Notes under the pieces: model-generated
The model's database searches: none
Seen by the model: the letters and a program-made list of their open reading frames with translations, nothing else
Told to the model about the DNA's origin: nothing
Assembly: GCF_048265165.1 (NCBI RefSeq)
Contig: NZ_JBLXCD010000010.1
Location: 13,448 to 77,447, forward strand
DNA length: 64,000 nucleotides
Direction of reading: 5' to 3'
Source: Oceanospirillum sp048265165
GTDB taxonomy: Bacteria > Pseudomonadota > Gammaproteobacteria > Pseudomonadales > Halomonadaceae
Translations under genes and position numbers: made by a program
Part shown: positions 17,893 to 26,976 of the stretch, in pieces
How positions within the stretch are numbered: the first letter of the stretch is position 1
Layout of the letters: every line of letters starts with the position of its first letter

Positions 17893-18858
17893 TCACGATG
17901 ATTCCCTGAACCTCTGCCGAAACTCTCCCGGTGTCAGCCCCATAATGCGGACAAACAATTTACGGCAGGCTCCGGCATCCTCATATCCTATCTTGCGGGC
18001 GATGGTTTCAAAGGGAGCGAGACTTTCCTCCAGCAGATCACAGGCTTTCTGAATGGCATAACGCTGCATATAGTGTTTGGGCTTGTATCCGGTGGCTTTC
18101 TCGAAACGGCGAAGCAGGGTGCGCTCCCCAAGATGTACCAACCCAGCCAGTTCTGAAACCGTGGGTAATACCGGAAAGAGAGATTCAATCTGCGTCTGTG
18201 CCCGGGCAATAATGTCATCACCATGGGAGCGATCCGGCAGGAAACGCCTGTAAAAACTTTGTGCCCTGTGACCGGTATCCACCACAAGGTATTTACCCAT
18301 TAAAGGCACCGTTCCCGGCATGGTATAGCGGGAAACCACCTCAAACCCCAGATCCAACCAGGACATCATACCGCCGGCAGTTAACAGCTGGCCTTCTGAC
18401 ACCAGAATCTGATCCAGATCCAGCTGCACGTCCGGAAACTGTCGGCGAAATAGTGACTCAAACGCCCAGTGAGTGGTTGCGCGCTTACGGTGTAAAAGCC
18501 CGCTGGCGGCAAGGATAAAACTCCCGGCACAAGCCGAGCAGATCAACCCGCTGGCGTTCTCAGCCTGATATTTAACCCACGCTGTCAGGGCCTTTGGCGG
18601 CTGCAGGTAAAATTCGCTGCGCTGCCCCGGTGGCAAAATGACAATCTGATAAGGCGCCTGCAACAAGGATTCAGTAGCAAAGCTATCACCGTCAAAATAG
18701 AGCACCTCGGGCTGGAAGCAAACGGACTGGCCCAGCTCACCAACCACCCGATTGGCAAGAATAAATAACTCCTCCAACCCGTAGACAGCAGATTTAAGAC
18801 TATCCGGATAAGCCACTATTGCCACGGATACCAGCCTGGGCTTATTTGCCTGCGTCAT
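17893..18858 (-). CDS. GlxA-family AraC-type transcriptional regulator
   Basis: A 321-residue protein in two parts: an N-terminal DJ-1/PfpI-like domain (VSVAIVAYPDSLKSAVYGLEELF..., SACAGSFILAASGLL elbow) and a C-terminal AraC/XylS DNA-binding domain with two helix-turn-helix motifs (LGERTLLRRFEKATGYKP; IGYEDAGACRKLFVRIMGLTPGEFRQRF). The elbow has a cysteine (SACAG), but in this family the domain usually senses rather than cleaves. It is divergent from a cysteine hydrolase gene at 19026, the usual arrangement for regulator and target. The inducer is unknown. AGGAG precedes the ATG. Confidence 0.88.
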   Translation of the reverse strand: MTQANKPRLVSVAIVAYPDSLKSAVYGLEELFILANRVVGELGQSVCFQPEVLYFDGDSFATESLLQAPYQIVILPPGQRSEFYLQPPKALTAWVKYQAENASGLICSACAGSFILAASGLLHRKRATTHWAFESLFRRQFPDVQLDLDQILVSEGQLLTAGGMMSWLDLGFEVVSRYTMPGTVPLMGKYLVVDTGHRAQSFYRRFLPDRSHGDDIIARAQTQIESLFPVLPTVSELAGLVHLGERTLLRRFEKATGYKPKHYMQRYAIQKACDLLEESLAPFETIARKIGYEDAGACRKLFVRIMGLTPGEFRQRFRESS

Positions 18859-19025
18859 AGCAACTCCTGACTCTGAGCCTGAAGAAAGGCAAACACCAAA
18901 ATGTCGTATTTGACCTTAAATTTGTCAATTCAGACACTAATCACATAAATTATCAACCCTTAAACTGTGATGGTCAGATTCACTGATGAATAAGCCCTTA
19001 AAAATAGCAAGCTATGGAGACAGCC

Positions 19026-19532
19026 ATGTCTGATCAGGTACTTTTGGTCATAGATCCGCAAAACGACTACTTCCCAGAGGGTAAGTACCCACTTTGGAAT
19101 ACTGGGCCTGTACTGGAAAAAATGAAACAGGCGATCAAAACCGCTAATGAAAAATCCATTCCGGTTATTCTGATCTGTCATGAGGGCACTGAGAATAGCC
19201 CCTTTTTTAACCCGAAAACCGTGGGTTCAGAGATTCACCCGGAGATTCAAAAACTGGTGCCCAACGCACCGGTGATCACCAAGCACTTTGCTGACAGCTT
19301 TGAGCAAACGCAACTTGCAACTCTTTTGTCAGAACTCAAGGTCAGCGAGCTTCTGCTCTGCGGTATGATGACGCAAAACTGCATCACCCATACCGCCCTG
19401 TCGAAAGAGGCAGAGTCTTATCAGGTGACCGTTGTGCAAGATGCCTGCACAACGGCTGATGCTATGATTCATGGTATTGCGGTCAATGCTCTTTCAGTCA
19501 GAACCCGACTGATTGAAGTCGAGCAAATCTGA
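19026..19532 (+). CDS. Isochorismatase-family cysteine hydrolase
   Basis: A 168-residue member of the isochorismatase-like hydrolase superfamily. The catalytic Asp lies in LLVIDPQNDYF, the conserved Lys in VITKHFADSF, and the nucleophilic Cys in GMMTQNCITHTA. Members hydrolyse amides or C-N bonds of small molecules such as nicotinamide, ureidoacrylate or N-carbamoyl compounds; the substrate cannot be told from sequence. The ATG at 19026 has GGAG 6-9 nt upstream, better than the ATG at 19014, which overlaps that site. The divergent GlxA-type regulator next door probably controls it. Confidence 0.85.
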   Translation: MSDQVLLVIDPQNDYFPEGKYPLWNTGPVLEKMKQAIKTANEKSIPVILICHEGTENSPFFNPKTVGSEIHPEIQKLVPNAPVITKHFADSFEQTQLATLLSELKVSELLLCGMMTQNCITHTALSKEAESYQVTVVQDACTTADAMIHGIAVNALSVRTRLIEVEQI

Positions 19533-19756
19533 CAAAAACCAACAAACCAGAAGCCCCTGTTACTGCGAATAGCTCGTAGAATGGGGGGCGAACGCTTTTT
19601 GATCTATCACCCAACCTCTTTCACCCTGAAAAGCATCAGGTAACTTCATAGAAACAGACTTAATACTCCTTTATTGTTGTTTCAGGCGAGTAACAACGTC
19701 TTCGTCCCTCTCACAAGAACCCGAATGTCTCAATAGCGATAAGCCTAACAACAAAA

Positions 19757-20494
19757 ATGGATTTCACCCCTATGATTCCCAAGATAAAGCAAAAGGCTCC
19801 CGGCGATGTCAACCTGCAACGACGCGCCACACTAAAGCAGCTTACGGCGCTGGCAGCTCTGTCAGTGTCCCCCAGCATCGCTTTTGCCTACACAAAAGCC
19901 GAATATTTCGATGATGAGATTTATAAAGTATTACTGAAAGTAAGTGGCTGGATTACAGGCTTCCATAGCGACTATGCAGATCTTTTTAATCCTGACCTAA
20001 TATTGCTATCCCATGACCTGAGCTATTTGCAACTAATGCGAGATATCACTACTTTGCTGATTCTATCCGATAGCAACAATAAAACCGCTTTAACCCGAAT
20101 CACTGAAGCCTTTAAACAAGCGGATGAGAAACCTGATGACAGTTTCTACACATCAGAAGAGCCTGTTTTCACTCCACTCCTGCGTGCTTGGTATCTGAGC
20201 CAAGTGGAGCTACCACCAGAAATGCTCACCAACCCTAATGTTCAGCGTATCTGCGGCAATCTCAGAGGCCATACTGACCCCATACCGCTACTGAACGACC
20301 AAGGCAGACTAACCGGCCAAATCAGTTATGACGAAGCCCTCACTTGGCAGGCTTGCACCTTTACCAAACCATCCGCAACCTGTGGTGGCCCTTTCGGGTA
20401 CTGGCAGGACCCACCACCGGAACATAAAGCCAAAAGCCCAGATCTGTCAGCGGTGGGCCACTCAACAGGCAAACAGCCAAGAGCTGGGGTGTAA
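19757..20494 (+). CDS. Small subunit of FAD-dependent sugar/alcohol dehydrogenase complex, Tat-exported
   Basis: A 245-residue protein resembling the sorbitol/fructose/glucose dehydrogenase small subunit family, a chaperone-like subunit that carries the twin-arginine signal for the whole complex. A Tat motif QRRATLKQL (Arg22-Arg23) is followed by a short hydrophobic segment ending PSIAFA. The body has the long helical pattern of the family, and the C-terminal block WQACTFTKPSATCGGPFGYW is characteristic. The gene ends 3 bp before the FAD subunit. The large subunit has no signal peptide of its own, so it would be exported by hitch-hiking on this protein. The start is the first ATG with a Tat leader in frame; the ATG at 19772 is an alternative. 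Confidence 0.78.
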   Translation: MDFTPMIPKIKQKAPGDVNLQRRATLKQLTALAALSVSPSIAFAYTKAEYFDDEIYKVLLKVSGWITGFHSDYADLFNPDLILLSHDLSYLQLMRDITTLLILSDSNNKTALTRITEAFKQADEKPDDSFYTSEEPVFTPLLRAWYLSQVELPPEMLTNPNVQRICGNLRGHTDPIPLLNDQGRLTGQISYDEALTWQACTFTKPSATCGGPFGYWQDPPPEHKAKSPDLSAVGHSTGKQPRAGV

Positions 20495-20497
20495 TCC

Positions 20498-22381
20498 ATG
20501 ATTCCAACATATTCAGACGAGATCCTCTCACAGGAAGCCAACCCCTCAGAGCACATTGAAGCGGATGTTATTATTGTAGGTGCTGGTGTTGTCGGTGGGC
20601 TGATGGCCTGGCGGTTATCGCAGCAGGGACTGAATGTCGCCATCCTTGAGGCCGGTGCCCAAGTGGATAGGGTCGACGCGATTAAGCGCTATAAGAATGA
20701 TCTGCAAAAAGATGCCAATTCCCCCTATGAAATGATGCCCTGGGCTCCTATTCCGAAAGACAGCGACCCTCTCAGCTACTATGTACAGCCAAAATTGCCC
20801 AAGGATAAACATGCCCCCCAGGAGCCTAAAAAGCAGGTCGCCTTTGACGGTTACTTTATGCGCCTAGTAGGCGGCACTTCCTGGCACTGGACCGGCCATG
20901 CTGAACGCCTTTTCCCGAATGATTTCCGCATGAAAGATGCCTATGGCGTAGGTAAAAACTGGCCAATTCGTTATGAGGATATTGAACCCTACTACCGCGA
21001 GGTAGAAGACGCCTGGGGCGTGGCCGGAGGACCAGACTGCATCGCACCGTCACCGGATATCAAATACCCGATGCCGGAAGTACCCCGCTCCTACTCCGAC
21101 AAAGTGATCGGCAATGAGGTCGCAGAGAACGATCTGGGCCCAGACAGTCAACCCCTACCCCACTGTCGTAATTCGGTTCCCAGGGATGGTCGCCCTCAGT
21201 GCTGCGGCAACTCCAGCTGCCTTCCGATCTGCCCGATTGGGGCGAAATACGACGCCAGCGTTCATGTTGAGAAAGCTAAAAAACTCGGCACACGGGTACT
21301 GCCTAACCGAGTTGCTTATCAGGTAGCGGTTGATCATCAGGGGAAAATATCTGGTATCTACTACCGTAACTTTGATGCAGATCCAGAGAAGGGGCCAGTA
21401 GGACTTGCAACCGGCACCACCTATATTCTTGCGGCCCATGCGGTTGAAACCGCACGCCTGATGCTGCTGTCCGGTGGGCGGTACAATGTTCCACAAGAAG
21501 GTCTGGCAAACTCATCGGATCAAGTAGGTCGTAACCTGATGGGCTTTGCCAATATCAATACCATAGGCTATATGCCTGAAGATAAACCTCTGTACCCTTA
21601 TCGTGGTCCAGTCTCAGCAACCGGTGCTTTTGGCCAATGGCGCGATGGAGATTTCCGCAAAGACTATGCCTCTATCGCCCCTTTCATTCTAAATTCGGCT
21701 TTTAAGTTCGGAACCGGCCCTTTGGATCAGGCAGAGCTTGGTATTAATAAAGGGCTCTGGGGTAAGAAACTACTAAACTATGTTAACTCCCGAACGGCTC
21801 ACCAATTCAACCTCCACAGTACAATTGAGATGCTGCCAAACCCGGCGAACCGGGTCACTTTATCTTCAGAGGCAGATGCCATTGGCCTACCCCGTCCCGA
21901 GGTCAATTTTCAGCTGGATGATTACACATTACAGGGGTGTCGCGAAGCCTGGAGCTGGCACCTGAAAGTCTTTGATACCCTCGGTGTAACCACGGTACTG
22001 GATACCAAAATGCCAACGGATACTGACAACAACTGGGATGCTTTTGTGAAAGGCGAATTCAACGATCCGGCTAAGCCAAAGCAAAACTATCAGTTGAGCC
22101 TGACCTCAGGAGATGCTGTGATCGCAGGTACAGCTTGCATGGGGGAAAACCCGGAAACCGCCGTGGTTAGCGCCCAATGCCAGAGCTTTGATCATAACAA
22201 CCTGTATATTGTCGGCACCGTAAATTACTGCTCTGTGGGCAGTGCGTCACCATCATTAACGGCTGCAGCCTTAGGACTGAGAGCCGCTGATCGCATTGCA
22301 AAACAGGTTTTTAACAAAGAAACAACAACGCAGATAACGGGTATTAAAACGAAGAGTCTTCAGGGAGCGCAGCAGATATGA
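20498..22381 (+). CDS. GMC-type FAD dehydrogenase large subunit with [3Fe-4S] cysteine motif
   Basis: A 627-residue GMC oxidoreductase. An N-terminal dinucleotide fold VIIVGAGVVGGLMAWRL (about 25-41) binds FAD. A C-terminal GMC domain has AGTACMG and NLYIVGTVNYCSVGSASPSLTAAALGLRAADRI. A cysteine cluster Cys235, Cys236, Cys241, Cys245 (CCGNSSCLPIC) matches the spacing that binds the [3Fe-4S] cluster in bacterial FAD-glucose and fructose dehydrogenase complexes, passing electrons from FAD to a redox partner. In those complexes the partner is a multi-haem cytochrome c. Here no cytochrome gene is present, and the next gene, overlapping by 4 nt, is a multicopper oxidase. The substrate (a sugar, polyol or sugar acid) is not evident. 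Confidence 0.88.
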   Translation: MIPTYSDEILSQEANPSEHIEADVIIVGAGVVGGLMAWRLSQQGLNVAILEAGAQVDRVDAIKRYKNDLQKDANSPYEMMPWAPIPKDSDPLSYYVQPKLPKDKHAPQEPKKQVAFDGYFMRLVGGTSWHWTGHAERLFPNDFRMKDAYGVGKNWPIRYEDIEPYYREVEDAWGVAGGPDCIAPSPDIKYPMPEVPRSYSDKVIGNEVAENDLGPDSQPLPHCRNSVPRDGRPQCCGNSSCLPICPIGAKYDASVHVEKAKKLGTRVLPNRVAYQVAVDHQGKISGIYYRNFDADPEKGPVGLATGTTYILAAHAVETARLMLLSGGRYNVPQEGLANSSDQVGRNLMGFANINTIGYMPEDKPLYPYRGPVSATGAFGQWRDGDFRKDYASIAPFILNSAFKFGTGPLDQAELGINKGLWGKKLLNYVNSRTAHQFNLHSTIEMLPNPANRVTLSSEADAIGLPRPEVNFQLDDYTLQGCREAWSWHLKVFDTLGVTTVLDTKMPTDTDNNWDAFVKGEFNDPAKPKQNYQLSLTSGDAVIAGTACMGENPETAVVSAQCQSFDHNNLYIVGTVNYCSVGSASPSLTAAALGLRAADRIAKQVFNKETTTQITGIKTKSLQGAQQI

Positions 22382-23910
22382 AGCACCGTTCAGATCAACC
22401 ACACCATTCATCTGCGCCCAAACAGGCAGGCTCTCCACGCCTACACCGTCGCGCTCTGCTTAAAGGAATGGGATTAACTGCACTCGGTAGTATGGCAGGA
22501 CTGGGCATTGGCTGTGCACTACCCAGAATACGCCGTGAAGTATCCGAAGGTGAGCTCCTGATCAACCCTACTGAGGTGTCGGCAGACAATGGCCTGCTTA
22601 ATGTCACTATCAAAGCGCAATACGGCCAGTATCGTCTTGCAGGTAAGGATGTGATGCTGCGCTGCTATGATGGCAAACCGATCGGTAACACACTTCGGGT
22701 AAAGACGGGTGATACTCTGCGCCTGACGCTGGAAAACCACCTACCCTATGATCCTTTGCAGGAACTTTGCACGGCGGTTCCCACAGTTGAAGACAATACG
22801 CCCAAAGGCTTTAACGTCACTAATATGCATGTACATGGTGTGCATGTCTCACCTGAAAGCCCATCGGATAATATTCTGCTCTTGGTTGGTTACAAGCAAA
22901 CTGAACATTACCGCTATGAAATCCCGTCTGATCACCCTCCAGGTACTTATTTTTATCACGCCCATTTTCATGGTTCAGTGGCTTTGCAAGTCGCCAGTGG
23001 CATGGCGGGGGCATTGATTATTGAAGGTCCATTAGATGAAATACCTGAAATAAAAGCAGCCAAGGAACAGGTGCTCTGCTTTCAGACTCCTAGGGTAAAT
23101 AAGACCGGTGTTTGTGAAAATTATACGGTACTCGATCAACCTGGAGACACCTTGATTAACGGTCAGCTAAAGCCTGTTATCCGGATGAGTCCAGGAGAGG
23201 TGCAGCGCTGGCGCCTGGTCAATGCTAGTCATATGGATAATATGCTGTTTGGTATTCAGGATCAGGGGTTCACGGCCCTTTGTTTTGATGGCAACCCTCT
23301 GGATTACAGTAAAATAATGGACACAGCTGTGCTCATCCCCGGAAACCGGGCAGACATACTAGTGAAGGCCGGAGCAGAGCCGCGCAGACAGGCAATCTAT
23401 CGGGACATTTCTCAAGAAGACAGCGAAGACAATATTATTGCTTGGCTGGAGGTTACAGCAGATACAGCCAAAGATATGCCGCTTTACTCAGGTGCCTTAC
23501 CAAGGCCCGACGGGCTGGACGACATTGAGCCGGAGGAAGTCACTTTCGGCCGACGTTTGGAATTTGGCATGTCTGGTGATCCGAAGGGTCGAAAATATAC
23601 AGTCAATGGCCAACCCTTCTCATGTCTTGATGCTTGGCAGATCCCTCTCAACGCGGTTGAAGAGTGGGAGGTGTACAACCATACCTCCGAGTCTCACCCG
23701 TTTCATATCCACGTTAACCCTTTTCAGATGATATCCGGCGGCGATGTAGAACCGGGCACCTGGCTGGATACCGTGAACCTGAAGCCTTTTGAGCGTATCC
23801 GTTTCAGAACCCGCTTCCAGGATTTCACCGGAACTTTTGTCTTCCACTGCCATAATCTGACCCACGAAGACCTGGGCATGATGCAGGCTGTTAACGTCTA
23901 CAAACCGTAA
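22378..23910 (+). CDS. Tat-exported multicopper oxidase, putative electron-accepting subunit
   Basis: A 510-residue three-cupredoxin multicopper oxidase. All copper-ligand blocks are intact: HVHG at 151-154, HAHFHG at 194-199, HPFHIH at 440-445, and HCHNLTHEDLGM at 490-501, where Cys491 and flanking histidines link the type 1 site to the trinuclear site and Met501 is an axial ligand. A Tat signal HRRALLKGM (Arg24-Arg25) is followed by a hydrophobic stretch ending near GIGC, which might be lipidated, although the lipobox is poor. Family members oxidise phenols, metals or other donors and reduce O2 to water. The ATGA overlap with the FAD subunit suggests that the dehydrogenase is the electron donor (inferred). 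The hairpin at 23942 ends the operon. Confidence 0.87.
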   Translation: MKHRSDQPHHSSAPKQAGSPRLHRRALLKGMGLTALGSMAGLGIGCALPRIRREVSEGELLINPTEVSADNGLLNVTIKAQYGQYRLAGKDVMLRCYDGKPIGNTLRVKTGDTLRLTLENHLPYDPLQELCTAVPTVEDNTPKGFNVTNMHVHGVHVSPESPSDNILLLVGYKQTEHYRYEIPSDHPPGTYFYHAHFHGSVALQVASGMAGALIIEGPLDEIPEIKAAKEQVLCFQTPRVNKTGVCENYTVLDQPGDTLINGQLKPVIRMSPGEVQRWRLVNASHMDNMLFGIQDQGFTALCFDGNPLDYSKIMDTAVLIPGNRADILVKAGAEPRRQAIYRDISQEDSEDNIIAWLEVTADTAKDMPLYSGALPRPDGLDDIEPEEVTFGRRLEFGMSGDPKGRKYTVNGQPFSCLDAWQIPLNAVEEWEVYNHTSESHPFHIHVNPFQMISGGDVEPGTWLDTVNLKPFERIRFRTRFQDFTGTFVFHCHNLTHEDLGMMQAVNVYKP

Positions 23911-23941
23911 AATAGACTAGGCTTAGGCTCACTAGAAAACA

Positions 23942-23968
23942 ACCGGAGCCATGGCTCCGGTCTTTCTG
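23942..23968 (+). terminator. Probable terminator after the dehydrogenase-oxidase operon
   Basis: ACCGGAGCC (23942-23950) and GGCTCCGGT (23953-23961) form a 9-bp stem with a 2-nt loop, followed by CTTTCTG. Confidence 0.65.
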
Positions 23969-24028
23969 TCATCCATATCACACGATGGCGATCTGAGACC
24001 ACGTCATGTCTCAAAAAATAGCGCCAGC

Positions 24029-24988
24029 CTAATGCGGTGCTGCGGTCTGATCCAGCGCCTGAATCTCAGGCTGATGGCTCTTATCCCCCAGCTCTGAAAT
24101 AACCATCGCCGCAACAATACAGGCCGCACCAACACCGCCCATGGCACCAAGGTGCTCACTTAATACCACCCAGGCTGTGATATGAGCGAAAATCGGTTCA
24201 AGGGCAAATACCAAAGCAATTTTATGGGAAGGCAACAGTTTCTGACAGGCAGACTGGGCCCAAACGGCATAGGCTGTCCCGAGTATCGAAGCCACCACAA
24301 CCGAAAAAATCACAACCGGTTTACTGAACAACTCCCAACCCGTAATCGGCGCAGCTCCGGCATAATAAAATATGGGGTGATCACCCATTGCCGCACCAAT
24401 CACACTGTATAAAGACACGGCAAGCAGCTGGATAATGCTCAGGGTAATCACCGGCATATTTCCCACCCAGTGGCCTGTCAGCACAATATGGGCAGCAAAA
24501 CCAAAAGCACAGATCAGCACCAGAAGATCGCCTTTGTTATACACATAAGCTGCTCCTCCCATGGTCAGCAAATACAAGCCCAATGTTGCCAGCGAAACCC
24601 CCAACCAAACCATCAGACGCACTTTCTGACGAAACAGCAGCAAGCCCAACACAGGCACTAAAGGGACACTTAAGGCCGTAATAAAGCCTGCATTGGATAC
24701 CGAGGTAAAACGCAGACCTTCCGTTTGTGCGTAAAAACCGATAAACAACATTGCCCCTAATACAGGTGCGGTCAGTAATAGCTTCTTTAGTTGATCCGAG
24801 CGCACCTTCTCTTTGCTGAAATACAGCAGAGGTAAAAGAGAAAGGGCAGCAAGTGCGAAGCGGATGGCATTAAAGGTGTGAGTCGGCAGTTCTGCCACGG
24901 CTAAATCAATCAGAACAAATTCTGTGCCCCAAATCAGGCTGATCAGAAAGACTAAAATAAATGCCAATCTTGATGAACGTATTATCAT
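24029..24988 (-). CDS. DMT-superfamily EamA transporter
   Basis: A 319-residue inner-membrane protein with about ten hydrophobic helices arranged as two EamA repeats. The first opens with FLISLIWGTEFVLIDLAV. The second contains AVWAQSACQKLLPSHKIALVFALEPIFAHITAWVVLSE, with the Pro-Ile-Phe/Glu-Pro features typical of the repeat end. Members export amino acids, metabolites or drugs; the substrate is unknown. AAGGA precedes the ATG. It is convergent with the multicopper oxidase operon and in line behind the NhaC gene, but separated from it by a terminator. Confidence 0.85.
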   Translation of the reverse strand: MIIRSSRLAFILVFLISLIWGTEFVLIDLAVAELPTHTFNAIRFALAALSLLPLLYFSKEKVRSDQLKKLLLTAPVLGAMLFIGFYAQTEGLRFTSVSNAGFITALSVPLVPVLGLLLFRQKVRLMVWLGVSLATLGLYLLTMGGAAYVYNKGDLLVLICAFGFAAHIVLTGHWVGNMPVITLSIIQLLAVSLYSVIGAAMGDHPIFYYAGAAPITGWELFSKPVVIFSVVVASILGTAYAVWAQSACQKLLPSHKIALVFALEPIFAHITAWVVLSEHLGAMGGVGAACIVAAMVISELGDKSHQPEIQALDQTAAPH

Positions 24989-25023
24989 TATTTTTTTCCT
25001 TAAAGCGGAACCCTGTTAAACCC

Positions 25024-25055
25024 AAAAGCCCCTGATCCTTTCTCAGATCAGGGGC
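25024..25055 (-). terminator. Rho-independent terminator after the NhaC-family gene
   Basis: A 10-bp stem GCCCCTGATC (25028-25037) / GATCAGGGGC (25046-25055). On the minus strand it is followed by TTTTGGG. Confidence 0.8.
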
Positions 25056-25121
25056 CTTTGTTCTTAGCTATACGTTTTAACGCAGTCGCAAAAAAGATGG
25101 TACAGCGACCGGAGCGCTGCC

Positions 25122-26657
25122 CTACGCCATCCAGAAGCCCAGCATAATAAAGCCAGCAAAGGCAAAGGCTGCGCCTAACAGAGCATAAGGAATCTGGGTC
25201 AGACCATGCTGCATCGGAGTACAACCGGAACCCTGAGCAGAAAGCACCGTGGAATCACTAAAGAAGCAGGCATGACTACCAAAAGCAGAGGCCGACAGTA
25301 ACGCACCCACCGTCAGCGGCATGGACATATCCATCGCCAGGGCCATAGGAATAACAATCGGCAGAGACACCACAAACACGCCCCAGCTGGAACCTGTGGC
25401 AAATACCACCGCAGCCATAGCCGCAAACACCAGCGCCGGAAGCATCTCCTTCGAAAGATAAGGGGTCAGGGTGTCGATGATATAAGGCGTCATACCCAGC
25501 TGATCATTGACATCTTTTAGCATAAACCCTGCACAAACCACCGCGATGGGGTGCAGCATCACTTTAAAGCCATCCAGCATGGAGTCCACCAGATCACTGA
25601 AGCTCAAAAGACGCTGCCAGAAATAGAGCACCATGGTAAACAGAGAGGCCACCAGCGCGCCCAGCAGCAGGTCGATCTCATAGTAAACACTCGCTGCGAT
25701 CAGAACCGCCATTGGCAGCAGAAAGTTAATCAGACCCACCACCGGAGACGTCTTGCGTAAGTTGCTGGTATCAAACCCCATCTGCTGACCGCCGTCGGGT
25801 ATGCACTGCCCCTCTTGCGCTCGTTTTTCTGCGGCTTTCATGGGGCCAAAATCCCCCAGAATGCCGGCAGCAACCAGAAAAACAACAACCAAAGCGATCC
25901 AGCCGTAAGCCATAAAAGGGATAGACTCGATATAAAGAGACATCCCCTTACCTTCAGCAACAGCACCGTTTTCTTCTAACAGTGCAGCAAAATAAACGGC
26001 CCAGGTGGACACCGGAACCAAAATACAGACCGGGGCTGCAGTGGAGTCCACCAGAAAGGCCAGCTTTTCCCGGGAGATCTTGTAGCGGTCGGTCAGATTC
26101 TTCATAGATGCGGACACCGCCAGAGAGTTCAGGTAGTCATCAATAAACACCATCACACCCAAACCACAAGTCGTCAGCATGGTGCCCCGCTTAGTTTGGA
26201 TTCGCTTGGCAAGCAGCTCACCGAATGAGAGTACGCTGCCGCCGCGCTCCAGCATATTGATCAGGCCACCCATCATGCCGCAAACCAGCACAATCCAAGC
26301 GATAGTCTCATCCATCACAACTGCAAGGGAGATATCCCCCAGCCCCGTCACAATACCGGCGGGGTTTAGTAGCAGAAGTCCGGCGATAATGCCGGCAAAA
26401 ATCGATTCCAGCGGTTTTTTAGTCAGCACCGCTACCACCAGAATCAGCAGAGCAGGCAGCATACTGAAGAAGCCGTAACCTTCACCTTCAGACTGCAGAG
26501 TAGAAAGATAAGCAAACCCCGCCATAATCATGCCGTAAAACAGAATCCAGCGGGTGGGGTTCGAGACCATATCCGGTATTACAGCTTTATTCATAGAAGC
26601 CGAAGGCTCCTGAGTCATGGGCTCTTTAGCGGGAGACGAATAACTTGAACTGCTCAT
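25122..26657 (-). CDS. NhaC-family Na+/H+ antiporter-type carrier
   Basis: A 511-residue membrane protein with about 11-12 hydrophobic helices. The NhaC-family (Na+_H+_antiporter) blocks include TTCGLGVMVFIDDYLNSLAVS, where acidic residues lie in the membrane, the STAAPVCILVPVSTWAVYF segment, and ATGSSWGVFVVSLPIVIPMA. Members exchange Na+ for H+, or couple ion flow to organic-acid or amine transport. Its place beside puuB suggests it may move a polyamine intermediate such as GABA or an alkylamine, but that is inference; simple pH/Na+ homeostasis is the default. The N-terminus carries a 30-residue hydrophilic extension rich in Ser/Pro. Confidence 0.82.
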   Translation of the reverse strand: MSSSSYSSPAKEPMTQEPSASMNKAVIPDMVSNPTRWILFYGMIMAGFAYLSTLQSEGEGYGFFSMLPALLILVVAVLTKKPLESIFAGIIAGLLLLNPAGIVTGLGDISLAVVMDETIAWIVLVCGMMGGLINMLERGGSVLSFGELLAKRIQTKRGTMLTTCGLGVMVFIDDYLNSLAVSASMKNLTDRYKISREKLAFLVDSTAAPVCILVPVSTWAVYFAALLEENGAVAEGKGMSLYIESIPFMAYGWIALVVVFLVAAGILGDFGPMKAAEKRAQEGQCIPDGGQQMGFDTSNLRKTSPVVGLINFLLPMAVLIAASVYYEIDLLLGALVASLFTMVLYFWQRLLSFSDLVDSMLDGFKVMLHPIAVVCAGFMLKDVNDQLGMTPYIIDTLTPYLSKEMLPALVFAAMAAVVFATGSSWGVFVVSLPIVIPMALAMDMSMPLTVGALLSASAFGSHACFFSDSTVLSAQGSGCTPMQHGLTQIPYALLGAAFAFAGFIMLGFWMA

Positions 26658-26976
26658 ATGCGTACCTGTTTATATTTTTTATACCCTGCAGGATGAGCGT
26701 CCCGCTCTCCTCAGGTGGTGTTTTACTGCCGATCATCAATCTATCAGTTGGTAGCCAACAACAGTGACTAACTGCAACGACAGATCCTGCATCCGGCTTG
26801 TTTAACCGCTGGCTTAACCCCTGCCCACGGCAAGTATTATTAGAATGAGGTAAGTAGCACCACGAACAGTCCCGGGAAACTATAGGGTAGGACGGTCAGG
26901 TGCACTCTTGCGGGTTGTATTTGAGATAATCCGGGTTTAAAAAACCCGGATATTCTGTGGTCAGTGCAGTGAGGTA
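26658..26976. other. Intergenic region without recognised gene (319 bp)
   Basis: It lies between the NhaC gene and puuB, both on the minus strand. No reading frame with a ribosome site and no GTGATCAC palindrome were seen. It should carry the NhaC promoter. A hairpin at 26929-26951 closes the puuB side. Confidence 0.5.
26929..26951 (-). terminator. Hairpin after puuB
   Basis: ATCCGGGTTT (26929-26938) and AAACCCGGAT (26942-26951) form a perfect 10-bp stem with a 3-nt loop. There is no T-run beyond the stem, so it may be a weak terminator or an mRNA 3'-end stabiliser. Confidence 0.5.
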
